From Candidatus Bathyarchaeota archaeon (GTDB lineage Archaea > Thermoproteota > Bathyarchaeia > Bathyarchaeales > DTEX01): a DNA stretch of 36,517 nt. Location of the stretch: assembly GCA_003661975.1 (NCBI GenBank), contig QMXE01000004.1, positions 1 through 36,517 of the forward strand, in the 5' to 3' direction. The position numbers were made by a program, and so were the translations under genes. Positions within the stretch are counted from its first letter, which is position 1; every line of letters starts with the position of its first letter. This document shows, in pieces, positions 7,868 through 17,606 of the stretch. Under the pieces are notes generated by a model, which did not search any database, was not told the DNA's origin, and was given only the letters and a program-made list of their open reading frames with translations.

Positions 7868-8836
7868 ATGGAGAGGTTAGCCGTAGGAGTCGATGTTGGA
7901 GGAACGAATATCCGCGTTGCTCTTGGGGATGAAAGGGGAAGGATCATAGCGAGGATCTCGGAGAGGACGGAGAAGCATAGGGGGCCTGAGGGCATTAGCA
8001 GGCAGATTGCACGGAATATCCGTAGCCTGATTGAGAGAATTGGGGGAAAGAAGATTGAGGGGATAGGCATAGGCTCAGCTGGCCCCCTAGACCTTAAGAG
8101 GGGCGGATTAATGAAGCCAACGAATATCCCATACGACTTCGTTCCACTCGTAGAGCCGTTGAGGGAGGAGTTTGATCTCCCAGTATACCTCCTAAATGAC
8201 TGTTCAGTAGCTGTTGTCGGCGAGAGGTTCTTCGGAGCCGGAAAGGAGCATGAGAATCTTGCTTACATCACATTGAGCACCGGAATAGGCGGAGGCATCT
8301 ATGTTGATGGGCATCTCCTCATCGGGAAGGATGGAAACGCAACTGAGATCGGGCACTTCACAATAGACTGTGAGGGGAGACTCTTATGCGGCTGTGGGAA
8401 GAGGGGGCATTGGGAGGCATACTGCTCCGGAAATGGAATACCAAACTACGTTAAATTGCTCCTCTCAGAGGAAGATCCCGAAGAGGTCAAAGATTCCCTC
8501 CTGATGCGTAAAATTAATGGCAATCTAAATTTGCTGACCGCAAAGATATTATATGACTGCGCAAAGGCAGGAGATCCCCTATCACTAAAGCTCACAGATA
8601 GAATCGGCGTTCTAAACGCTATAGGCTTCGCGTGTGTAATCGACGCCTACGATCCATCATTAATAACCGTCGGGGGCTCAATAGCCCTAAGAAACGAAAG
8701 TCTAGTCCTATCGCCGATAAGGAAATACGTTGGAGAGCATGCTCGAAACCGAGTTCCAGAGATAAGGATCACGCCGCTCGGAGATGACGTTGTGCTCTAC
8801 GGAGCCATAGCCATGGTCTTCCACCCAATAGAATAG
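7868..8836 (+). CDS. ROK-family sugar kinase, probably glucokinase
   Basis: This 322-residue ROK-family kinase phosphorylates a hexose, most likely glucose, using ATP. The N-terminal phosphate-binding loop DVGGTN is at 9-14 and the catalytic aspartate is D111 in LLNDCS. The ROK zinc site is visible as H163, C174 and C176. The usual third cysteine is H181 in the stretch CGCGKRGHWEAYCSG, a form I believe also occurs in other archaeal members. The start ATG at 7868 is preceded by a GATGGGGA ribosome site and a TATA-like ATTATTTA near 7811. The XPD-type helicase gene follows after 40 bases and may be co-transcribed. N-acetylmannosamine kinase or a fructokinase cannot be excluded from sequence alone. 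Confidence 0.88.
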   Translation: MERLAVGVDVGGTNIRVALGDERGRIIARISERTEKHRGPEGISRQIARNIRSLIERIGGKKIEGIGIGSAGPLDLKRGGLMKPTNIPYDFVPLVEPLREEFDLPVYLLNDCSVAVVGERFFGAGKEHENLAYITLSTGIGGGIYVDGHLLIGKDGNATEIGHFTIDCEGRLLCGCGKRGHWEAYCSGNGIPNYVKLLLSEEDPEEVKDSLLMRKINGNLNLLTAKILYDCAKAGDPLSLKLTDRIGVLNAIGFACVIDAYDPSLITVGGSIALRNESLVLSPIRKYVGEHARNRVPEIRITPLGDDVVLYGAIAMVFHPIE

Positions 8837-8876
8837 GGAGGGGATCATAAGGACTTACGACAATCATTGGGGATAG

Positions 8877-10739
8877 ATGAACTTGGAGGACACATCGAGA
8901 ATTAAGGCTGAGACCTCAGATTTGAAGATGCGATTTATGGATCTGTTTCCATACAAGCCATACACCGAACAGTTAGAGTTCATGAAGGATATTGAATCCA
9001 CGATGCTAAGGGGAGGGATCTTAGTAGCCGAGGCATGTAATGGATTCGGAAAGACCGCATGCGCCTTAGCCTCAACCCTCCCATTCGGAAGGAGAATAAT
9101 CTACGCAACCAGAACGCATGAGCAGGTGCGCCAAGTATTACATGAGATCCAGAAGATAAATGAGAAGTCTGGAATGGAGTTCTCCGCTGTAGCATTGGCC
9201 AGCCGACAGAACCTCTGCCTAAATGAGATCTGCAGGAGACTACCAGTCTTCGAGGCCATAGAGACATGCAAGGTTCTACGCAAGGCTCATAGATGCCCAT
9301 ACAGGGCTAAATTCACATACTCAGACCTGGATCTCCCACCTGTCCTATCAATGGAGAAGCTAATCCAGTATGGCAGGAGGAAGGGTCTCTGCCCATACTT
9401 TCTCTCCAGAGAGGCTGCTAAGGATAGAATGGTCATCGTGGCGCCCTACCAGTATATCTTCAATGAGAACATCCGACTTAAGGTTGGACTTGAGATAAGC
9501 GATAGCATATTAATCTTCGATGAGGCGCATAATGCAGATAAGATAGGGCAGGAGGCATTAAGCGATACTCTCTCGGAGCGTGGATTAAAGAGCGCAAAAA
9601 GAGAACTTAAGATGCTTGATCATCCATCCGAATTCATAGATGGACTGCTCGAACTACTTGAGAGAAAAGTATCAGATGAGCCCTCAATAGCTTCCGGAGC
9701 CGAATTCTACGAGGAACTTGAAGAGTCACTGCTTGATGATATCTCTCTCATAATCGATTATTACCTGCCCTTCGTCGACGACATCAGGAGACTTAAGATC
9801 CTCAGAGGTCAGGTTCCAATATGCCACCTCAACGGCCTACTAAACTTCCTATCCCTCATAGAATCCAGCGATAGGGAGAGCTACATAGCCATATACAAAA
9901 GATCCAAGTCGGGGTTGAGGATGGTCGAGTATAGATGCTTAGATCCAAGCTTAGCGATAAAACCCGTGATCGAAGAAGCCTACGCAGCCCTAATAATGTC
10001 CGGAACGATCTCCCCCATGAATTATTTTACTGAGATACTTGGCCTCTCAGAGGCCGACTGTAAAACCTACTCTGCAATAGCCAAGCCGGAGAATGTGCGC
10101 ACATACGTGGATACCTCACTATCAACGAGGTTTAAGGAGAGGAATGAGGAGACATTGAGGATATACGGTGAGAGATTATCCAAGCTCGTAAGGAATGTGC
10201 CTAACGGAGCCCTAATATTCTTTCCACAGAGGGATCTGATGGAGCAGGCCTTAAAGATCTGGATACAGAATGGCTACGTAGAGAAGAGGGGCGGGGAGCT
10301 CTTCATCGCTGGAAAGAGGATCTTCATTGAGGGGAAAACCGCGAGGGAGAACGCTCAGATAGTAAGCGAGTATAAGAGGGCGACTAAGACTGCTGAGGGA
10401 GCAGTCTTATTCGCAGTCTTCCGTGGAAGGAACTCTGAGGGATCAAACTTCCCCTATGAGGAGGCCAGGGGGATCTTCAACATCGGCCTGCCCTACGCAG
10501 ATTATAACGATCCATACGTGAAGGCTCAGATTGAATATTTGAATAGGAGGAGGCCTAAGCTGGGGAATCTCTGGTATGTGATGGATGCCTTCAGAGCGGC
10601 AAATCAGGCTCTTGGAAGGGGCATAAGACATAGGGATGACTGGTGCCACTTCTACCTTATGGATCGTAGATACGCGACTTACCGGAGGTTCATCTCGAAG
10701 TGGGCATTAGTGAATGGCATGGAGAGGATCGCGTATTAG
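8877..10739 (+). CDS. XPD/Rad3-related DNA helicase
   Basis: This 620-residue superfamily 2 helicase belongs to the XPD/Rad3/DinG group, ATP-driven 5'-3' DNA unwinding enzymes acting in repair. Walker A EACNGFGKT is at about 52-60, the DEAH box IFDEAHN near 213-219, and the motif VI region ALGRGIRHRDD near the C-terminus. Cysteines at 114, 131, 140 and 172 (with another at 119) are placed to hold the 4Fe-4S cluster typical of the family. The start ATG follows a GGGGAT site. The length is slightly above that of crenarchaeal XPD. Its stop codon abuts the stop of the convergent transporter gene with no gap. The functional class is firm; whether it is the true XPD orthologue or a second paralogue cannot be told here. 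Confidence 0.9.
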   Translation: MNLEDTSRIKAETSDLKMRFMDLFPYKPYTEQLEFMKDIESTMLRGGILVAEACNGFGKTACALASTLPFGRRIIYATRTHEQVRQVLHEIQKINEKSGMEFSAVALASRQNLCLNEICRRLPVFEAIETCKVLRKAHRCPYRAKFTYSDLDLPPVLSMEKLIQYGRRKGLCPYFLSREAAKDRMVIVAPYQYIFNENIRLKVGLEISDSILIFDEAHNADKIGQEALSDTLSERGLKSAKRELKMLDHPSEFIDGLLELLERKVSDEPSIASGAEFYEELEESLLDDISLIIDYYLPFVDDIRRLKILRGQVPICHLNGLLNFLSLIESSDRESYIAIYKRSKSGLRMVEYRCLDPSLAIKPVIEEAYAALIMSGTISPMNYFTEILGLSEADCKTYSAIAKPENVRTYVDTSLSTRFKERNEETLRIYGERLSKLVRNVPNGALIFFPQRDLMEQALKIWIQNGYVEKRGGELFIAGKRIFIEGKTARENAQIVSEYKRATKTAEGAVLFAVFRGRNSEGSNFPYEEARGIFNIGLPYADYNDPYVKAQIEYLNRRRPKLGNLWYVMDAFRAANQALGRGIRHRDDWCHFYLMDRRYATYRRFISKWALVNGMERIAY

Positions 10740-11936
10740 TCAGCTCCTCCTAATTATGAAGAATGTCATTCCGAGAATTGAGACTGATGCTAATGTCATG
10801 CTGTATAGGGCTGCGGCTGATGGACCGTAAAACTGCCATAACCCTCCAAAAACGGTATTGGCGATTAAGAAGCACATGCCGACGATGAGGTAGTATAGGC
10901 CGTAAGCCGTGCCCCTCCACTCACCGCTTACATATCTGGGAATTAAAGCTCTCCCAACGGTATTTACGATTCCATCATAGGCTCCGAAGAGAATAGCCAT
11001 TAAAAGAGCAACAAAATAGTTTCTGGGAGAGAGGAAAAGTGAGATCGTGACTGCTAAGAAGGCTCCATAGCCCATCACGAGAACCTTCTCACGTCCAATC
11101 CTATCAGATAGGATACCGGATGGTATTGCAATTAAGGTATGGGCCAGATTGATCAGTGCATACAGGATTGGGATCATGTATTGGCCGAATCCAGCCTCGC
11201 TTGCATTGAGAAGCACAAATGAGTAGTTAAAGGCTCCGAGGGAGAAGATGCCCATGATCAAGAGTAGAAGCAGAAGATCCCCCTTCAAGATCCTGCTCAT
11301 CCCATATAACAGTCTGGTCTTACGTCCAGTAGTAGCGGCCGTTCTTTCCTGAACGAATAGGATGAGGATTAGCAGCGCTATTGACCCGGGTATTAAGGAG
11401 AGCCAAAAGACGCTTCTGATGGTTAAGCCCATAACGTATAGTAGTAGCGATGCGGTAAGCGGGCCGAGGATCGCTCCCATCTGATCGAGGGTTCTATGAA
11501 GCCCAAACGCTATCCCCCTTCTCCTTTCATCTATCGATTCGCTGAGGAGGGCATCTCTGGGAGAGGTTCTAATTCCCTTCCCAACCCTATCGGTCACGCG
11601 GATGGCGAGAGCCTCAAAGACGTTGGTTGTAACTGCAAAGAAGGGCTTTGCAATATTCGATATCGCATAGCCCAAAAAGATCAATATCTTCCTCTTCCTC
11701 AATCTGTCAGAGAATACCCCAGAGACTATCCTCATGCAGTGGCTGATGGACTCGGCTATCCCCTCAATAACCCCTAATGCCGCACTTCCAGATCCTGGAA
11801 GATTAACTATGAATACTGGAAGTAAGCTGAGAACCATCTCCGTTGAGACATCCGTAAAGAAGCTCACAAAGCCTAATGCGAATATGTTTCTAAGCGAGGA
11901 ACTAGGAGTTTCCCTCTCTTTCACATCATCCGACAT
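10740..11936 (-). CDS. Major facilitator superfamily transporter
   Basis: This 398-residue integral membrane protein has about 12 predicted hydrophobic helices. MFS signatures are the FSDRLRKRKILIFLGY loop between helices 2 and 3 and a second such loop, ILSDRIGREKVLVMGY, after the midpoint, showing the two-fold repeat of the fold. The N-terminal ALGFVSFFTDVSTEMV segment is typical of a subgroup of uncharacterised prokaryotic MFS exporters. Substrate and direction cannot be read from the sequence. The ATG at 11936 has AAGAGGA about 8 bases upstream. The UPF0179 gene diverges from it, about 120 bp apart, so the two share a promoter region. Confidence 0.88.
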   Translation of the reverse strand: MSDDVKERETPSSSLRNIFALGFVSFFTDVSTEMVLSLLPVFIVNLPGSGSAALGVIEGIAESISHCMRIVSGVFSDRLRKRKILIFLGYAISNIAKPFFAVTTNVFEALAIRVTDRVGKGIRTSPRDALLSESIDERRRGIAFGLHRTLDQMGAILGPLTASLLLYVMGLTIRSVFWLSLIPGSIALLILILFVQERTAATTGRKTRLLYGMSRILKGDLLLLLLIMGIFSLGAFNYSFVLLNASEAGFGQYMIPILYALINLAHTLIAIPSGILSDRIGREKVLVMGYGAFLAVTISLFLSPRNYFVALLMAILFGAYDGIVNTVGRALIPRYVSGEWRGTAYGLYYLIVGMCFLIANTVFGGLWQFYGPSAAALYSMTLASVSILGMTFFIIRRS

Positions 11937-12014
11937 TACAAGTTCCTCTTAAGGCTTTAACGTTCAAACTAAAAAGGTTTTCTTCTTGAAAACCTAATGA
12001 GAAAGAAACGAGGG

Positions 12015-12023
12015 ATATATTTA
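12015..12023 (+). promoter_or_regulatory. TATA box for the UPF0179 gene
   Basis: ATATATTTA is an archaeal-type TATA box. A start about 26 bases on would fall near 12045, just at the GGGAGCGGAGG ribosome site that precedes the TTG start at 12060. The short leader fits the spacing seen elsewhere in the window. Confidence 0.5.
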
Positions 12024-12059
12024 ACATTTGACTCGCTCTAATGGGAGCGGAGGCATGCA

Positions 12060-12506
12060 TTGAATCGTAGAGATGTGATCATAACTCTCATTGGGAAGGG
12101 ACAGGCTAGGATTGGAGAGGCATTCATTCATAGAGGGCCGGGGTCAAAATGTGAGGGATGCGAATACTCAAAGGTATGCATAGATAATGTAAAGCCTGGA
12201 AGGATCTATGAGATTGTAGGAGTCAGGGATAGAACGATCTTCTGCAGAAGGTATAAGATCGAGATGCAAGTCGTTGAGGTTGTAAATGCTAAGATCAAAG
12301 CGGCGATTCCTTCGAGGCAAGCCGTTCCAGGGGCAATAATAACCTTCAGAGCATCAACATGCGATATGGAGAGCTGCGAGTATCGCAGCCTCTGCTTTCC
12401 CGTAGGCCTGTTCCCCAATGATCGCTGCGAGGTCTTAGAGGTCACTCGGACTCTTCCTTGCCCTCTCGGCTTTTCTCTGAAGGAGGCGTTTCTTCGGCTG
12501 GTTTAG
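12060..12506 (+). CDS. UPF0179 family protein
   Basis: This 148-residue protein matches the archaeal UPF0179 family of unknown function. It has two cysteine clusters, CEGCEYSKVC (about residues 31-40) and CDMESCEYRSLC (about 101-112), plus further cysteines near residues 61 and 138. The pattern would suit a metal or iron-sulfur site, though none has been shown to my knowledge. The start is TTG with a strong GCGGAGG site. Its last 65 bases overlap the 3' end of the FKBP gene on the other strand, so the two converge with overlapping coding ends. That is notable, but both reading frames are well supported. Confidence 0.88.
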   Translation: MNRRDVIITLIGKGQARIGEAFIHRGPGSKCEGCEYSKVCIDNVKPGRIYEIVGVRDRTIFCRRYKIEMQVVEVVNAKIKAAIPSRQAVPGAIITFRASTCDMESCEYRSLCFPVGLFPNDRCEVLEVTRTLPCPLGFSLKEAFLRLV

Positions 12507-13188
12507 GCTTCTCAAATGTCTCGGTGAAAGTAACCGTCGTTTTCTCCGGGAAGAACTTCGTTATATCCATGAATATGCCTCTCTTTGCAATCTGGATTCC
12601 CTCAATGTAGAATGCCTCCTCCGGAACTGCTATAGTCACGCTCTCCTTCCTAATCTTTATCTTGAACTTTTCTATGTTAACCTGTGGGATTCTACGGTGG
12701 ATCAGAGCGGAGATCTTCTCCCTGACGGTCTGGAGCTTTTTCTTGACTGTCACCTCGTATATCAGCGTCTTCCCTGCAAGGGGAGGATTAAAATCTAAGA
12801 GGACCCTTCCAGAACCTACAGTTCTAACAGTCGCTAATTGACCATCAACTTGAACCTGCATGCCAACCTGAGGAGTTATCCCCTGAGCCCTAAGCTTCCT
12901 TAGAGGATACAGCTTGATCTTGCTGGGATCCCTCTTCCCAAAGCCCTTCTCCGGAGGAATCTCAATCCTCTCTTTCTTCCCTAATTCCAGATTGAGTAGG
13001 CTTTCATCCAATGCCTTTAAGACCCATCCTTCTCCCACGACGACCAGTATTGGCTCGTAGAGCATTCCCTCTTTGTATATGCCCTCCTTCCTCGCGATGT
13101 CCTCTATCGTCGTATCGAAGACCTCTCCTGTCTCAGAAACTCTTGCGACGTAATCTATCAGTAGGAAGTCTCCCTTCTTAAACGGCAT
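12442..13188 (-). CDS. FKBP-type peptidyl-prolyl isomerase, long archaeal form
   Basis: This 248-residue protein catalyses cis-trans isomerisation of proline peptide bonds and probably acts as a chaperone. The FKBP fold starts at DFLLIDYVARV and contains the GEGWVLKALDESLLNLELG segment. An inserted IF (flap) chaperone domain of the SlyD type runs around residues 85-140, between the PEKGFGKRDPS stretch and the return strand NPPLAGKTLIYEV. A C-terminal extension of about 90 residues follows, as in the larger archaeal FKBPs, ending in an acidic and lysine-rich tail. The ATG at 13188 is served by a TATA-like ATTTAAAC at 13229-13236, inside the end of the upstream gene. Its 3' end overlaps UPF0179 by 65 bp. 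Confidence 0.92.
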   Translation of the reverse strand: MPFKKGDFLLIDYVARVSETGEVFDTTIEDIARKEGIYKEGMLYEPILVVVGEGWVLKALDESLLNLELGKKERIEIPPEKGFGKRDPSKIKLYPLRKLRAQGITPQVGMQVQVDGQLATVRTVGSGRVLLDFNPPLAGKTLIYEVTVKKKLQTVREKISALIHRRIPQVNIEKFKIKIRKESVTIAVPEEAFYIEGIQIAKRGIFMDITKFFPEKTTVTFTETFEKPKPAEETPPSEKSREGKEESE

Positions 13189-13228
13189 CGGCGAAACCTC
13201 TTATTCAAAACCTAACCGTTACTCAACC

Positions 13229-13236
13229 ATTTAAAC
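13229..13236 (-). promoter_or_regulatory. TATA-like element before the FKBP gene
   Basis: Read on the minus strand this is GTTTAAAT, about 44 bases before the FKBP start, giving a predicted leader of about 17 bases. It lies immediately after the stop of the metallophosphoesterase gene, so the FKBP gene may have its own promoter as well as read-through. Confidence 0.4.
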
Positions 13237-13237
13237 A

Positions 13238-13933
13238 TTACTTTTCATCGAGAACTCCAAATTTAACGTTAATGCTATCTGCCTCTAGCTGTGCTAAGAC
13301 ATAATAGCCATGCCTAACAGGTCCAGGATTGACTAGAACTGTATCTCCGATCCTATCTTCGCCTCTGGCCTCATGGATGTGCCCGCAGAACACGGCGAAT
13401 GGCTTCCTCTCCTCTATGAACCTCCTCACGCTCTTGCTTCCGGCATGAAGATGTAAACGGGTCTTATCAAGCCTAGTATTGTATGGTGGCGAATGAGAAA
13501 TGAGTATCAGTCTTCCCCTAACATCCACATTCCGGAGCGCCCTATCCAATTCAGCCATTATCTGCTCCTCATCGATCTCGAAGAAGGTATGGAATGGTGT
13601 TGGAGGGCTTCCCCCAACGCCTACGAAAATGTAATCTCCATGCTGGTATGCTCTGCCATGAATCTGCGTTGCACCCTCTAACTCTAAATCTAGTAGGGAT
13701 TGTGGATCACAGTTTCCCGGGACGAAGAGCACCGGAACTTTCGTCTCTGTAACGATTGAGAGAAGCCTCTCAGCATCCCTTACCGTGCCGAAGTTAGTTA
13801 TATCCCCGCAGACAAGCACTATTTCAGCCCTCTCCTCCCTAGCCCTATCTGAAAATCTCCTCACCATCTCTTCATCTCCATGAAAGTCTGATCCGACGAT
13901 GATCCTCAAGCCTGCCAACCTCCCATCATGCAA
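13238..13933 (-). CDS. Calcineurin-like metallophosphoesterase
   Basis: This is a dinuclear-metal phosphoesterase of about 231 residues with all the family blocks in order. They are GSDFHG (metal ligands), CGDITN, PGNCD, SHSPPYN and GHIHEARG. Members hydrolyse varied phosphodiesters or phosphomonoesters; the substrate is not predictable. From the ATG at 13933 the N-terminus is eight residues longer than needed. A TTG at 13909, with GGGAGG nine bases upstream and directly before the first strand (LRIIVGSDF), is an equally good start. A TATA-like stretch near 13955 would favour a nearly leaderless ATG transcript. It lies between the FKBP gene (49 bases) and the sugar-isomerase gene (54 bases), all on one strand. 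Confidence 0.9.
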   Translation of the reverse strand: MHDGRLAGLRIIVGSDFHGDEEMVRRFSDRAREERAEIVLVCGDITNFGTVRDAERLLSIVTETKVPVLFVPGNCDPQSLLDLELEGATQIHGRAYQHGDYIFVGVGGSPPTPFHTFFEIDEEQIMAELDRALRNVDVRGRLILISHSPPYNTRLDKTRLHLHAGSKSVRRFIEERKPFAVFCGHIHEARGEDRIGDTVLVNPGPVRHGYYVLAQLEADSINVKFGVLDEK

Positions 13934-13987
13934 GATGAGAGAGCATCTTAAAGATTAAACCGAAAAATGCGGCTCTTGATTGGCATC

Positions 13988-14785
13988 TCACATCTTGAGT
14001 ATAATGTCTAATGCCGCCTTGCTGTCCAGCGCAGCCTTTAACGGATGCCCCGGATATGGAGAGACCTCGACATTTAAGTATCCATCATAGCCTACATCCC
14101 TAAGGGCCTTCATCACCTCAGACCAGGGAATATCCCCCTCAAGCAGCTGCCTAAACTGCATATTGCTCCGCAGGAAATCCTTGACGTGCACGCAGACAAT
14201 TAAATCTGAGAGGTGACGGATCCAATGTTGAGGATACCCCATGAAGAAGACGTTTCCAACGTCAAAGTATACCTTAACGTTTGGATGATCGATCTCCTCC
14301 ACAAATCTTCTAAATTCAAGCGGGCTGTATAGGAATCTATTCCAGACATTCTCTATTCCAAGGATGACTCCATAATCCTCGGCGGTTGAGGCTGACTCTA
14401 ATATGCTGCTCTTGGAGAGGCTCCACATCTCCTCATAGGAGACTTCTGGAGTGGCAACTGCCGGAACTACTAGGAGAACCTTCGATCCAATATCGGAGGC
14501 GAATTCGCATCCCTTCCTTATAATCTCTATTCCTCTCTCCCTAATCTTCTTGTCTGGGCTGGCAAGATTATACTTCCATAAGAGGCCTGTACATAGGCTT
14601 GGAAGCTCCAGCCCTAAAGATTCAGCCTTCTCCCTTACTTTTCGCCTCTTACTCCCTGGAAGTTCCAGAATTTCCTCATTTAAGTTCAATTCAACCCCGT
14701 CAAATCCTATTTCTGCGGATGCCTCAAGGATCCTGTCTATGCTGAATCCGGATGGGTATATCCACGCGTTAACTCCCTTCTTCAT
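13988..14785 (-). CDS. Sugar phosphate isomerase/epimerase (xylose isomerase-like TIM barrel)
   Basis: This 265-residue TIM-barrel protein belongs to the AP endonuclease 2/xylose-isomerase-like superfamily. Metal-site residues are visible at the barrel ends: the E in LGIENVWNR, the D in YFDVGN, the H in CVHVKDF and the E in NVEVSPYPGHP. Such enzymes isomerise or epimerise sugars, inosose or hydroxypyruvate, or act as dehydratases; the exact substrate is open. It begins 2 bases after the stop of the Gfo/Idh oxidoreductase gene, with a GGAGAGG site inside that gene's end. The pair is translationally coupled. This pairing is typical of sugar or inositol degradation modules. Confidence 0.88.
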   Translation of the reverse strand: MKKGVNAWIYPSGFSIDRILEASAEIGFDGVELNLNEEILELPGSKRRKVREKAESLGLELPSLCTGLLWKYNLASPDKKIRERGIEIIRKGCEFASDIGSKVLLVVPAVATPEVSYEEMWSLSKSSILESASTAEDYGVILGIENVWNRFLYSPLEFRRFVEEIDHPNVKVYFDVGNVFFMGYPQHWIRHLSDLIVCVHVKDFLRSNMQFRQLLEGDIPWSEVMKALRDVGYDGYLNVEVSPYPGHPLKAALDSKAALDIILKM

Positions 14786-14787
14786 GT

Positions 14788-15789
14788 CTAAGCCTCTCCT
14801 TCAGATAGTGGTAGTCTAACGGGTTTTCCCGCTTCCATTGATCTCCTCGCCGCCAATGTGAGTTCTAAGGTCTTGGCGCCCTCCCTAATAGGTATCCTCG
14901 TCTCCTCATCGTTGATGATTGCTCGAATCAGATCCTCGGATTCAAGTAAGTAAACGTCCCTCTTATCCCATTCCCTAACAACCCTTCTCCTCTCAGTCGA
15001 ATAGATGCTTAATGTATTTGCATCTTCAGCATACAGCGTATATTTCTTGGTTGCCATAAGCCATCTAAGCCACCATTGAGAGGCGGCTCCCCAAGTAGTC
15101 GCCGAGATTGATCCTATAGCGCCGGACTTGAAGCGGAAGATCGTACAATTAACATCCTCAATGTTCATGTCCGGAATGTCGGTCCAGAAGATCCTATTCA
15201 TATGCCCATATACCTCTTCAACATCGCCGCAGAGATATCGGAAAACATCGTATAGGTGCGTGGACTGCTCAACTACCTGCCCGCCACTCTTGCTTCTATC
15301 TTTCCACCAATCCCTGCCTAGGAAGTGACACCAATACCATCCAACGGCCAATCCGACCTCTCCAGCCTCTCCAGCATCTATAAGATCCTTTATTCTCTCA
15401 ACGGCGTACCCAAACCTAACGCAGTATCCAACCTGGCTTTTAACGTCATTCTTCTCTACGGCTCGAACCATACTCCATGCCAGCCTCATGTTTAGGGCTA
15501 TGGGCTTCTCGATGAATATGTGTATTCCCTTCTCAGCTGCCACCTCAACCTCATCTGAATGTGCGAAGGGAGGCAGGCAGACGTAGAGGATATCTAGCTT
15601 CTCCTTATCAAGCATCTCACGCCAGTCAGTGTATGCTCTTCCGCCATAGTTTCTCGAGAAGGCCTCAGCCTTCTCCTTAACTACATCGGCGAACGCCGCC
15701 ATCTCAACATCCTTTATGATTTTTAATCTCTCAGCGTGGATACGTGCGATTCCCCCGCATCCTATCATGCCTACCCTCAACTTCTCCAT
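14788..15789 (-). CDS. Gfo/Idh/MocA family NAD(P)-dependent oxidoreductase
   Basis: This 333-residue oxidoreductase starts at the ATG at 15789. A longer frame reaches back to 15897, but its extra 36 residues do not fit the family and would run into the purA promoter. The Rossmann nucleotide loop GMIGCGGIARIHAE comes at the N-terminus, and EKPIALN carries the catalytic lysine about 95 residues in. A C-terminal alpha/beta domain with GGQVVEQSTHLYD completes the fold. The enzyme probably oxidises a cyclic sugar or polyol at a ring carbon. With the downstream isomerase it forms a two-gene operon for an unidentified sugar or polyol. No sugar transporter or regulator adjoins it. Confidence 0.9.
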   Translation of the reverse strand: MEKLRVGMIGCGGIARIHAERLKIIKDVEMAAFADVVKEKAEAFSRNYGGRAYTDWREMLDKEKLDILYVCLPPFAHSDEVEVAAEKGIHIFIEKPIALNMRLAWSMVRAVEKNDVKSQVGYCVRFGYAVERIKDLIDAGEAGEVGLAVGWYWCHFLGRDWWKDRSKSGGQVVEQSTHLYDVFRYLCGDVEEVYGHMNRIFWTDIPDMNIEDVNCTIFRFKSGAIGSISATTWGAASQWWLRWLMATKKYTLYAEDANTLSIYSTERRRVVREWDKRDVYLLESEDLIRAIINDEETRIPIREGAKTLELTLAARRSMEAGKPVRLPLSEGEA

Positions 15790-15881
15790 CCCAAACACCA
15801 AGGCAGCGCTAAATTGAAGATAACACTCAGACCCTTTAAGGATTTCCCAGATATGCCGCTCCCTCATAGAGTTAAAAACGC

Positions 15882-15890
15882 TTTTATTAA
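15882..15890 (+). promoter_or_regulatory. TATA box for purA
   Basis: TTTTATTAA lies about 37 bases before the purA ATG; a start near 15912 would leave a leader of roughly 11 bases. The ribosome site AAGGTGG at 15911-15917 would then sit right at the 5' end. Confidence 0.4.
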
Positions 15891-15922
15891 TAGCCAAATT
15901 TATCTAATTCAAGGTGGAATGA

Positions 15923-17209
<1,287 letters not shown>

Positions 17210-17212
17210 GGC

Positions 17213-17605
17213 CTAAACGTACCCGTTGATCTCAAGTTTAGACTTCTGCCTCAAATATATAGTTGTTAATCCAGCCTTTCTCAGTCTTTTCCTCAGTTCG
17301 GAGTCGTTTGTTGCGACGGGCATCCCCGTATCCTTAGCCACTCTGAGGATGACATCGTCGTAGCTCTCTCCCTTTCTCCTCTCTACATTTATAACCTCGC
17401 ATTTCTCAGCCAATCTTAGGGCTGTGGAGAACTGCAAGTATCTCATACCTGAACTTCTCTTCAGTATCCTCCTAATCTCCTCTATGGTTGTCGATAGGAT
17501 CACCGGCTCAGCCCTACCCAGGAGGCCATTAAGTTCCTCGAATATGTCTATCCTAAATTGCAGGGGGATCAGCAGAAAGTTTAGGTCTAAAATAACCTTC
17601 ACCAT
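17213..17605 (-). CDS. PIN-domain protein, Fcf1/Utp24-like
   Basis: This 130-residue PIN-domain nuclease resembles the archaeal relatives of the eukaryotic rRNA-processing factor Fcf1/Utp24. Key features are the opening VKVILDLNFLLIP with the first acidic ligand (D7), an EE pair near 42, the YDDVIL block and VATNDSELRKRL with the last aspartates. These acids form the metal site of PIN RNases. The start ATG at 17605 lies one base after the pdxA-like stop; a longer frame upstream would overlap that gene and does not fit the fold. It may cut pre-rRNA or another structured RNA. A stand-alone VapC-type toxin is less likely because no antitoxin adjoins it. Confidence 0.82.
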   Translation of the reverse strand: MVKVILDLNFLLIPLQFRIDIFEELNGLLGRAEPVILSTTIEEIRRILKRSSGMRYLQFSTALRLAEKCEVINVERRKGESYDDVILRVAKDTGMPVATNDSELRKRLRKAGLTTIYLRQKSKLEINGYV

Positions 17606-17606
17606 C

